A stretch of 64,000 nt of DNA from Aquarana catesbeiana (Eukaryota; Chordata; Amphibia; Anura; Ranidae): positions 237,237,515 through 237,301,514 of the forward strand of contig NC_133332.1 in NCBI RefSeq assembly GCF_042186555.1, in the 5' to 3' direction. How positions within the stretch are numbered: the first letter of the stretch is position 1; every line of letters begins with the position of its first letter. The notes under the pieces are model-generated. The model saw only the letters and a list, made by a program, of their open reading frames with translations, searched no databases and was not told where the DNA came from. A program made the translations under genes and the position numbers. This document shows positions 1-9,570 of the stretch, one piece after another.

Positions 1-719
1 TATGCCTGTAAAGTGGCGCGTGTTTCCCGTGTTTAGAACAGTCCCTGCACCAAATGTCATTTTTAAAGGAAAAAAATCTCATTTAAAACTGCTTGCGGGT
101 TTAATGTAATGTCGGGTCCTGGCAATATGGATGAAAATCAGTGAGACAAACGGCATGGGTACCCCCCAGTCCATTACCAGGCCCTTTGGGTCTTGTATGG
201 ATATTAAGGGGAACCCCGCACCCAAATTAAAATAAGGAAAGGTGCGGGGCCACCAGGCCCTATATACCCTTAACAGCAGTATACAGGCGGTGCAAACAAG
301 ACAGGGACTGTAGGTTTGTTATTAAGTAGAATCTGTTTGTCATTTTGAACAAGTACATTTTTAACGTGTTTAGCTCCAGCCAAAAAATCTTTTTTAAGCT
401 TTTTGGAAAACATAGGGAAGGGTTATCACCCCTGTGACATTTGTTTTGCTGTCTTTCCTCCTCTTTAGAAGATTTCACCTCACTTTTTGTCCCAATGACA
501 AATGTTTTTTGAGAATTTGGGTTTTTTTGTGGAACAAGGATTGGAAAGCATCAGTGGAAAGGAGAAATGTTTTTCCCATATTAACTCTTACAGGAGAGAA
601 TTTCCCTTCCTAGGGGTAGATTTCATCTCACTTCCTGTTGTCTCCTTCCGTTTGCAAGTAGGAGTCGTTTGTAAGTTAGATGTTTGAAAGTAGGGGCCTG
701 CCCTATATACTCAGCAGAA
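1..719 (-). mobile_element. Probable 3' non-coding part of the hAT element
   Basis: No credible coding sequence. The stretch lies downstream of the minus-strand hAT transposase and runs into the 142-bp repeats that follow. It contains a GC-rich block at about 150-270 (GGGGAACCCCGCACC and a TATATA) whose wording resembles blocks inside the foldback element at 26,434-28,531. The far hAT terminus with its TIR is not seen, so the element should continue beyond base 1. Assignment to the hAT is by position only. Confidence 0.4.
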
Positions 720-1570
720 ATTTGGGCCTTAGGTGTTGTTGTGGCCACAACAACCTAAGCCCTCACAGGGCCCTGCTGTGAAATATTATATCAAGAATTG
801 TAATTACATGCCCCTGTTGAACAGGGGCAGAAAAACTGGGCCTTTGGTGGTGGTGGTGGTGGTGCTGGTGCCACAACACTGTAAGTCCTCACTCGCTCTT
901 GGTGGGTGCAGAAATGGGCCCTGCTGTGAAATATTAGATCAAGAATTGTAATTACATGCCCCTGTTGAACAGGGGCAGAAAAATTGGGCCTTTGGTGGTG
1001 GTGGTGGTGGTGCCACAACACTGCAACTCCTCACAGACACTCTAGTTGGAACGCAGGAACGAGCCCTGCTGCAAAGTATTGCATCAAAAATTGTAATTAC
1101 ACGCCCCTGTTAAACAGGGGCAGAAAAATTGGGCCTTAGGCACTGGTGCTGGTGCCACAACACTGCAACCCATCACAGACACTCTAGTTGGAACGCAGGA
1201 ACGAGCCCTGCTGCAAAGTATTGCATCAAAAATTGTAATTACACGCCCCTGTTAAACAGGGGCAGAAAAATTGGGCCTTAGGCACTGGTGCTGGTGCCAC
1301 AACACTGCAACCCCTCACAGACACTCTAGTTGGAACGCAGGAACGAGCCCTGCTGCAAAGTATTGCATCAAAAATTGTAATTACGCGCCCCTGTTAAACA
1401 GGGGCAGAAAAATTGGGCCTTAGGCACTGGTGCTGGTGCCACAACACTGCAACCCCTCACAGACACTCTAGTTGGAACGCAGGAACGAGCCCTGCTGCAA
1501 AGTATTGCATCAAAAATTGTAATTACACGCCCCTGTTAAACAGGGGCTGAAAAATTGGGCCTTAGGCACT
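720..1570. repeat. 142-bp tandem repeat, about six copies
   Basis: The word GCCCCTGTTAAACAGGGGC recurs at 1103, 1245, 1387 and 1529, an exact 142-bp period. Two older, diverged copies at 810 and 958 are spaced 145-148 bp and read GTTGAAC in the centre. The word is a near-perfect inverted repeat (GCCCCTGTT / AACAGGGGC). The copies end about 140 bp beyond the hAT transposase reading frame, so they are probably a 3' subterminal array of that hAT element; such arrays often hold transposase-binding sites (inference). Confidence 0.8.
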
Positions 1571-1708
1571 GGTGGTGGCGCCCAGAACCAAAAATGTTCT
1601 TACAAGCTATCAGCGTGATGATTGAGGAGGAAGAGGATAATTACTCAGGGATAGTCACTCAGCATCAGCATAGGCAGTCTTTGAAGGGATCTGAGATTTC
1701 AAAAAAAA

Positions 1709-4700
1709 TTATTCGGTTACATCAGCATCAGGTGCTTGGTAGCTGGTGGTGATCCAAGACTGATTCATTTTTATGAAGGTCAGTCGATCGACCGAGTCGG
1801 TGGACAGACACACCCTGTGATCGGTTACCACGCCTCCTGAATGTGCGTTCCGAAAGAACGCTGGATGCAGGACAGGCCAGTAGCTCAATTGCATACTGTG
1901 CAAGCTCTGGCCAGTGATCCATCCTCAAGACCCAGTAACCCAGAGGATTTTCGGTGGGAAAGGTGTCCAAGTCTGATCTTGACCCTAGGTATTCCTGCAC
2001 CATGTAAAACAGACGCTGGCGATGGTTGCTGGAACCGATCATACCTTGGGGCTGCGGACCAAAAAATTGTCTGAACGCATCGGTCAGACGGCCACCTTCT
2101 CCACCGCTCCTTCTTTGACTGACCGAAGCCTCAGCAACACGTTGTCCAGAAACAGGAGTTTGTAACCTCCCAGTCTCTGGGAACGCGTTGCACAGACCTT
2201 TCTGCAAGGCCTCCCGAAGATGTTTCATCCTCTGCTCCCTCTGCGATGGCAAGATAAGGTCCGCAACCTTACCCTTGTAACGTGGATCAAGGAGGGTTGC
2301 CAGCCAGTATTGGTCCTTCTCCTTGATACCACGAATACGAGGATCCTTACGTAGGCTTTGCAGGATCAGGGAGGCCATGCAGCGTAGGTTTGCTGAGGCA
2401 TTCGGTCCGGAGTCCTCTGGGTCACTAAGGACGACATGGTCCACAGCCACCTCCTCCCAGCCACGTACAAGTCCATGTGTTTCTTGGGACTGATCCCTTA
2501 AAGACTGCTGCTGATGCTGAGTGCCAGGCTCCACCTCCATACTGACACAATCTTCCTCCTCCTCCTCGTCCTCTTCCTGTGTGATCGGCGGGCACGCAGG
2601 AACACTGTCTGGATAAAGGGGGCCTTGAGAGCTAAGGAAGTCCTCCTCTTCCTACCTCTGTTCTGCCTCAAGTGCCCTGTCCATTATTCCACGCAGCGTG
2701 TGCTCCAACAGGTGGAAAAGGGGGACAGTGTCACTGATGCATGCACTGTCATTGCTCACCATCCTCGTGGCCTCCTCAAATGGTGACAGGACAGTGCATG
2801 CATCCCTGATCATGGCCCACTGGCGTGGGGAAAAAAAAACAAGCTCCCCTGACCCTGTCCTGGTGCCATAGTCGCACAGGTACTCATTGATGGCCCTCTG
2901 CTGCGTGTGCAGCCGCTGCAGCATGGCCAACGTTGAGTTCCACCTGGTGGGCATGTCACAGATTAGGCGGTTCTTGGGCAGGTTAAACTCCTTTTGGAGG
3001 TCCGTCAACCGAGCACTGGCATTATATGACCGGCGGAAATGCACACAGACTTTCCTGGCCTGCCTCAGGACATCCTGTAAGCCCGGGTACCTGCCCAAGA
3101 ACCGCTGCACCACCAAGTTAAGGACGTGAGCCAAACAGGGTACATGGGTCATTTGTCCCTGTCGGAGGGCAGAGAGGAGGTTGGTGCCATTGTCGCAAAC
3201 CACCATTCCTGCCTTAAGTTGGCGTGGCGTCAACCACCTCTGAACCTGCCCCTGCAGAGCTGACAGAACCTCTGCCCCAGTGTGGCTCCTGTCCCCCAAG
3301 CACACCAGCTCAAGCACTGCATGGCCTGCGTACTTGCGTAGCCCCTTGAACGGCTACGGAGCACCGCTGGTTCCGAGGACAAAGCACAGGAAGAGGCCAT
3401 GGAGGAAGAAGAAGAGGAGGGGGTGGAGGAGAGAGGTGTGTCACAATCATTAGCATTTTGGAGGCGTGGTGGCGGAACAACCTCCAACACTACTGCACCT
3501 TGTCCTGCATCCTTCCCAGCTGCCAGCAGAGTCACCCAATGCGCCGTGAAACTTAGGTAACGTCCCTGTCCATGCCTGCTGGACCATGAGTCAGCGGTAA
3601 TATGCACCTTACCGCTGACCGCCCTGTCCAGCGAGGCATGGACATTGCCTTCCACATGCCGGTAGAGAGCCGGAATCGCCTTCCGTGAGAAAAAGTGGCG
3701 TTTGGGTACCTGCCACTGAGGAACTGCACATTCCACAAACTCACGGAAGGGGGCAGAGTCTACCAACTGAAAAGGCAGCAGTTGAAGTGCTAGCAATTTT
3801 GCCAAGCTAGCATTCAACCCCTGGGCATGTGGATGGCTGGGAGCAAACTTCTTTCGGCGGTGCAGCAGCTGGGGCAGGGAAATTTGCCTGACGTCGGTGT
3901 ACCAAAAGCAGATTGCCCACAAGTACTTGGCTGTGACACACCTAATTCTACACCTTCATTCCTCTCAGTGCAGGTCTCAGAGAGGACTGAAGGTCTAGTG
4001 GGGTTGGAAATCTCAGCTGATGAGGAGCAAGGAGAGGTCCTCTTTGTTCTTTGGTGTGGGTCTTTTAGATACGCTTGCCAATGAACTGCATGGCAGGTCA
4101 ACATATGTCTGGTCAAGCATGTGGTACCCAAGCGGGAGATGTTTTGGCCACGCGAGATACGCTTGAGACATATGTTGCAAATAGCAGCGGTGCGATCTGA
4201 TGCACTCGTCTCAAAAAAGGCCCACACCAAAGAACTTTTTGAATAACGTGCAGAGACTGCAGCGCCCTGCACATGTGGAGCTCTGGGGTGTGATGCAGTC
4301 AATGTGTTGCCCTTAGGCTGGCCCCTGGAGGGCATCCTGCCTTGTTGGTGATGTGCCGCCTCCTCCTCCTCTCTCCTATCAGGCACCCACGTTGAGTCAG
4401 TGACCTCATCATCCCCTCCCTCCTCATCACTGGAGCAAACCTGGCAGTATGCTGCAGCAGGGGGAGCATGACTGCCAGATTGCTGTCCTTCTTGGGCACC
4501 CCCTCTGTCCGTGCTCATGTTACTGCCTTCATCGAGCTCAGTATCATCATCAGAGCCTTCCAAACGCTGGGCATAGTCTTGGAGCATGTACCCAACACTG
4601 TGGTCAAACAGTTCGAGGGACTCCTCAGGAGGACATGGTGGGGCTAGGGAAGGAGTCACTGATGACATTGAGCCGAAGGAAGAGGCCGCTGCTTTGCCAG

Positions 4701-4947
4701 ACAAAGTACCCTGGGCATGGATGAGAGAGGATGAGGAGGATGAGGACGGCTTGGTCATCCACTCGACCAAGTCTTCCGCATGTTGCGGCTCAACACGGCC
4801 AGCTGCTGAAAAAAAGGCCAAGCGTGTCCCACGGCCACGTGCTGATGAGGATGCACCGTCTCCACGACCAGCACTAGACACAGAGCCTGCTTGCCCTCTC
4901 TTATTGGCTTGTGACTGTCTGCCTCTCCTTCTTGGCCTTCCAGACAT
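1709..4947 (-). pseudogene. hAT-family transposase with N-terminal BED zinc finger, broken
   Basis: Would cut and paste the hAT element. Start chosen at 4947 (MSGRPRRRGR, basic). Next come an acidic, serine-rich N-terminal region and a BED finger at about 4250-4110 (C-x2-C in AICNICLKRIS, then H-x4-H in TRHMLTCH). The catalytic core follows: first Asp in ITADSW near 3590, second in VVCDNGTN near 3192, then the CLAHVLNL block near 3140 and WNSTLAML near 2945. The C-terminal dimerisation domain carries NPLGYWVL and ACPASSVLSERTF, ending at 1709. The coding run is about 1,080 codons. Damage: a frameshift near 3930, another near 3320-3345, an in-frame TAG at 2652-2654, and a frameshift near 1845 just after SERTF. 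The three acidic or Cys/His core motifs are still readable, but no intact protein is possible. Upstream lies the 45-bp repeat array and, beyond a later insertion, the promoter end at 22.4 kb. Confidence 0.9.
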
Positions 4948-5045
4948 ACTAATGGCCTGTAGCTGTACTAAGCTGGGATATATATATGTACTGATACTGC
5001 AGCTAGCAAAATCAACTGCCTGCCTGTAGTATGAGAACACCACCA

Positions 5046-6027
5046 ACCTTCTACAGGTAGCTTTAGCTGAACACTGTGAGGTGGACGCACCCCACTAACT
5101 TGTAAGTTTAGCTGAACACTGTGAACAGGACGCACCCCACTAACTTGTAGGTTTAGCTGAACACCATGAGCAGGACGCACCCCACTAACTTGTAGGTTTA
5201 GCTGAACACTGTGAGCAGGATGCACTGCACTAACTATAAATAGTCTAGCTGCCTGACTGTGGTACTAATAGGATCAAAAGAACACCAGTAATTTTCTTCA
5301 GGTTGTATATACTATAACAAGACAAGCCTGCCTGTCAGTAAGAAGATAACAGGAACGGATCTAGCTGAACACTATGAGCAGGACGCACTGCACTAAACTT
5401 GTAGGTTTAGCTGAACACTGTGAGCAGGACGCACCCCACTAACTTGTAGCTTTAGCTGAACACTGTGAGCAGGACGCACCCCACTAACTTGTAGGTTTAG
5501 CTGAACACTGTGAGGTGGACGCACCACACTAACTTGTAGGTTTAGCTGAACACTGTGAGCAGGACGCACCCCACTAACTTGTAGGTTTAGCTGAACACTG
5601 TGAGCAGGAAGCACTGCACTAACTGTAAATAGTCTAGCTGCCTGACTGTGGTACTAATAGGATCAAAAGAACACCAGTAATTTTCTTCAGGTAGCTGTAT
5701 ATACTGTAACAAGACAAGCCTGCCTGTCAGTAAGAAGATAACAGAAATGGATCTAGCTGAACACTGTGAGCAGGACGCACTGCACTAACTTGTAGGTTTA
5801 GCTGAACACTGTGAGGTGGACACACCCCACTAACTTGTAGGTTTAGCTGAACACTGTGAACAGGACGCACCCCACTAACTTGTAGGTTTAGCTGAACACT
5901 GTGAGCAGGACGCACCCCACTAACTTGTAGGTTTAGCTGAACACTGTGAGGTGGACGCACCACACTAACTTGTAGGTTTAGCTGAACACTGTGAGCAGGA
6001 CGCACCCCACTAACTTGTAGGTTTAAT
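5046..6027 (-). repeat. hAT 5' subterminal array, 45-bp repeats in a longer repeat
   Basis: A 45-bp unit containing TTTAGCTGAACACTGTGAGC and CACTAACTTGTAG is repeated many times (5050-5230, 5365-5625, 5750-6027). Runs are separated by a spacer of about 130 bp that itself recurs (5231-5365, 5620-5750) and holds CTGCCTGACTGTGGTACTAA. Because 45 is a multiple of three, the array leaves spurious open frames of a 15-residue repeat (VQLNLQVSGVRPAHS). The same array resumes at 21,374, showing that 6,028-21,373 is an insertion into it. Confidence 0.9.
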
Positions 6028-6357
6028 AAATAAAAAAGAGAAGGGTGGGACTTTAAATGAAGTTAGCATCCCTAGAGGTGACACGATGCAAATGAAGGCG
6101 GACAGTACTCAGAATATTAAGGCTATGAACATACAAACCATTGTAGAATCGGTATTGAGCAATCACTGATTTATTGTACAGAGTTAACGATAATAATGGT
6201 ATTCGCACAATAAAATAGTGACAGAATAGATACATAGTTTAAAACATATACAATATATACCAGTGATAATAATAGCATAGTATATTGATATCAAGGTTGG
6301 TTCATGCTGTACATATGGTAAAAAGCAATTCACTTTCATTGAAGCGTGTCTCCTTGG
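6028..6357 (-). mobile_element. Inverted 5' segment of the Penelope-like insertion
   Basis: Reads as the reverse complement of 18,767-19,380 (without the MITE there) and of 20,958-21,291. It joins the direct segment at about 6357 (GTCTCCTTGG / TGCTGCGATG). An inverted upstream segment fused to a direct segment is what twin priming during target-primed reverse transcription produces; in a tandem-unit RNA this segment would lie just upstream of the direct part, as required. Confidence 0.8.
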
Positions 6358-7062
6358 TGCTGCGATGCGCTCCTGGGGCCCGCCCCTTTCCCCTCTCTCC
6401 TCAGGGGGTTGTTCAGGGATCGGGGGGAAGCCCAATTGCGCATCGACGTCACGCCGGTGACGCCGTTCACGCTGCATCGCTTCTAATGACGCTGGCGTGC
6501 TGACGCCACCTTTCCACCTGACGCCTCTCATGAGGTGATTGGCGCTAGACGGGGTCGGGTGGGTCCCGCCCCTTCTGCTTTCTAGCGCCAACTCCCCCTC
6601 TCCTTGAGGCTGTTCTAGCGTGCCGTTGGTGGACACTAACCATCCAAGTGGAGTATATATACTCCCTCGGGGCCAGTTAGTCTCCCTCAGGGCTTGGAAT
6701 CCATCACCACGAGGAACCATTTCACCTCACCAGCTTTATTAAGCTTCTAGGTATATCTACCAACTTCCCTCACTATCTTTCCACGTTCCTATATAACCTT
6801 TTTCTATTCCCATTTCCCTTTGGTGCTATGACCTTTGCCCACCCTTGGGGCTCTCTGTTTGACCTCCTCTTTTTCTACACTACCCCATTACTATCAAACA
6901 AGTCATTTTGTCACCTCTAGGTATCTCACCGGACCCCACCTTTCCTATACCCTTCCATTACATTCACAGCCTTCACACTTCATTTTCATTACCTTTTTTC
7001 CATATATTTATTTACCTTATCACCATTTTATTTTACCCACTAGTTTATTGTATTATATAATT
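6358..7062 (+). mobile_element. Penelope-like unit 1, first part
   Basis: Matches 19,745-20,450 of unit 2 nearly base for base, including the GC-rich start (CCGCCCCTTTCCCCTCTC), the 16-bp palindrome GGAGTATATATACTCC at 6651-6666 and the pyrimidine-rich stretch after it. It stops at ATATAATT (7062), where the Helentron begins; unit 2 continues there with GTTATTATTA. No coding frame. Confidence 0.88.
6651..6666. promoter_or_regulatory. Perfect 16-bp palindrome with TATATATA core
   Basis: GGAGTATATATACTCC, conserved at the equivalent place in unit 2 (about 20,039-20,054), roughly 300 bp into the unit. It could serve as a TATA box usable from either strand, but nothing else in the sequence proves a promoter. 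Confidence 0.3.
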
Positions 7063-7089
7063 AAGTGTTCTTGCATAGCAAGACCACTT
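7063..7089 (+). repeat. Left terminal hairpin of the Helentron
   Basis: AAGTGTTCTTGC, a 3-nt loop ATA, then GCAAGACCACTT: a 12-bp stem with one mismatch at the very first base of the element. Confidence 0.75.
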
Positions 7090-7129
7090 ACTGTTATCTC
7101 ACATATATATTATTCTTATTATTATAGCC

Positions 7130-8515
7130 AAATTTACCACCCTAACTCCTCCCACAGTTTTTACACTACATAGACAAGTAATATACCGAAACGTGCGGAT
7201 TGTTCCCGAATGGTGTGCTATTACTTTGTGGAATGTTTCGCCGAATGGTTCACGAAATATCGTCGTTTTTGCGGCAAAATTGGTCCCATAGGAATGAATG
7301 GGGAAACTAGAGTGGGAGATGACAAAAGCTGGAAAATCAGAACATGATTTCTAAACTGCCGCCACTCCCTCATTTTCAAGCCCACCTACACAAATCTTAT
7401 ATCAAAACGTTCAGCTATCCCTGCTGCCACTAAACATGTCCACGGCTAAGCCATAGTCCTGATAGTTTTCACAATATGACCATTTGTTTGTAACTCACGC
7501 CGTCCATTGACATTCATTGAAACTACACTCTAGCCCCCTCCAAATTTGAAGGGCAATTTCTAAACTGCGACTGTGCCTTCATTTTTAATATTTCACAGAC
7601 ATACTATACATCAAAATCTAGGTCTGGGTCTTGTGATTCTCACAATATAAAGATCTTCGCTGTAGGATGTATAGTTTTTAAAATACGGCCATTTGTTTAG
7701 AGGTCATTTCAGGAAATTTTAGCCATTAATCAGAGTGTACTGTTAGTGTTTGTTTTGTTGCCATGGTTACCAAAGCTTCTGTTATACACAGGGGGGGAAG
7801 GTGGCTGGAGCATCTCAGCTGATTACAGAGCCCGGGGGAGGGGACAGACACACCATGTACTGATTTATAATAGAGGAATATGATGGGGCAGTTTTGATGG
7901 GGTAATTCTGATGGGGCAGTTTTGATGAAGTAGTATTTGGGAAGCATAAACAGGGCATGAGCGTTGCTAGGAAACAGTGGTTGTAAACACAAGATGCTGA
8001 GACACCCCAAATGCATGTGACTTCATCTGCTAGACTTGATAATGCTTGTAGACTCCTCCCACAGTTTTTACACTACAGAGACAAGTAATATACCGAAACG
8101 TGCGGATTGTTCCCGATTGGTGTGCTATCACTTTGTGGAACGTTTCGCCGAATGGTCCACGAAATATCGTCGTTTTTGCGGCGAAATTGGTCCCATAGGA
8201 ATGAATGGCAAAATGTTCAAAAGGAAATGTTGCTAGGAAACAGTGGTTGTAAACACAAGATGCTGAGACACCCCAAATGCATGTGACTTCATCTGCTAGA
8301 CTTGATAATGCTTGTAGACTCCTCCCACATTTTCCACACTACAGAGACAAGTAATATACCGAAACGTGCGGATTTTTCCCGATTGGTGTGCTATTACTTT
8401 GTGGAACGTTTCGCCAAATGGTCCACGAAATATCGTCGTTTTTGCGGCAAAATTGGTCCCATAGGAATGAATGGCGAAATGTTCAAAACTAGAGTGGGAG
8501 GTGACAAAAGCTGAC
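7130..8515 (+). repeat. Helentron 5' repeats, including a 266-bp tandem duplication
   Basis: A block holding ATACCGAAACGTGCGGATT and CCCATAGGAATGAATGG occurs three times (about 7130-7330, 8045-8230, 8310-8500). The last two are part of a 266-bp direct duplication: GACTTGATAATGCTTGTAGA starts at 8033 and at 8299. The word GGAAACAGTGGTTGT, present at 7970 and 8237, recurs just after the coding stop at 16,601, so the same family lies at both sides of the gene. The 7330-7960 stretch has no gene and no clear repeat. Confidence 0.75.
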
Positions 8516-8516
8516 A

Positions 8517-8582
8517 ACCCCATGATCAGCCAAAACATTATGACCACCCCATGATCAGCCAAAACATTATGACCGCCCCATG
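8517..8582 (+). repeat. Short tandem repeat, 31-bp unit, two copies
   Basis: CCCCATGATCAGCC followed by AAAACATTATGACC is present twice, with the start of a third copy. Confidence 0.8.
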
Positions 8583-8838
8583 TAAAAAAAAAAATATTTT
8601 TGAAAAAAATAAAAATTAATTTTTGAAAAAAAAAATATTTTTGAAAAAAAAATATATTTTTGAAAAAAAAATTACTTTTGAAAAAAAAAAAATTAAAAAA
8701 AAAATCATTTTTGAAAAAAACAAAATTCATTTTTGAAAAAAAAAATCATTTAAAAAAATCATTTTTGAAAAAACAAAAAAACAAAATCATTTTTGAAAAA
8801 ACAAAAAAACAAAATCATTTTTGAAAAAAAAAATCACA
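8583..8838 (+). repeat. A-rich simple repeat with TTTTTGAAAAAA motif
   Basis: About ten irregular repeats of a 20-30 base word, ATCATTTTTGAAAAAA with variable A runs. No gene. Low complexity gives only spurious F/K-rich reading frames. Confidence 0.85.
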
Positions 8839-9562
8839 AAGCTCTGAGGGGAATTATAGCTCCTCTCACACAGCTCTAAGGACAATTATAGCATTATAGC
8901 TCCTCCCACACAGCTTGGAGGGAAGTTATAGCTCCTCCAATACAGCTTTGAGGGGAATTATAGCTCCTCCCACACAGCTCAAAGGGGAATTATAGCATTA
9001 TAGCTTAGCATTATAGCTCCTCCCACACAACTCTGAGGGGAATTATAGTTTCTCCCACACCGCTGTGAGGGGAATTATAGCTCCTCCTACACAGCTCTGA
9101 GGGGAATTACAGCTTAGCATTATAGCTCCTCCCACACAGCTGAGGAGAATTAGAGCTCCTCCCACACAACTCTGAGAGGAATTATAGTTTCTTCCACACC
9201 GCTGTGAGGGGAATTATAGCTCCTTTTAAACAGCTCTGAGGGGAATTATAGCTTCTCCCACACAACTCTGATGGGAAATGTAGCTTCTCCCACACAGCTC
9301 TGAGGGGAAATATAGCTTCTCCCACACAGCTCTAAGGGGAATTATAGCTCCTCCCACACAACACTAAGGGGAATTGTATCTCCTCCCACACAGCTCTGAG
9401 GGGAATTATAGCATTATTGCTCCTCCCACACAGCTCAGAGGGGAGTTATAGCTCCTCCCACACAGCTCTGAGGCGAATTATAGCTCCTCCTCCAACACAA
9501 CTCTGAGGGGAATTATAGCTCTTCGAACAAAGCTCTGAGGAGAATTATAGCTCCTTCCACAA
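8839..9562 (+). repeat. 32-33 bp minisatellite directly upstream of the Helentron gene
   Basis: More than 20 copies of a unit with CACAGCTCTGAGGGGAATTA followed by TAGCTCCTCC. Some copies carry an extra GCATTATAGC. The array stops 9 bp before the start codon at 9571. It is therefore part of the leader or promoter region; whether it is functional cannot be told. Confidence 0.85.
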
Positions 9563-9570
9563 ATATCATC

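Noticed and set aside
791..1021. Minus-strand frame with runs of His and Pro
   Set aside because: It is a by-product of the (GGT)n stretches in the 142-bp repeats; no domain and no conservation of the frame between copies.
5046..6027. VQLNLQVSGVRPAHS repeat protein
   Set aside because: The 45-bp hAT subterminal repeat happens to be a multiple of three; the frame does not extend into unique sequence with coding character.
7170..8460. Hammerhead ribozyme at the repeated ATACCGAAACGTGCGG words
   Set aside because: CGAAACGTG resembles the 3' half of a hammerhead, but there is no CTGATGA core or stem II upstream.
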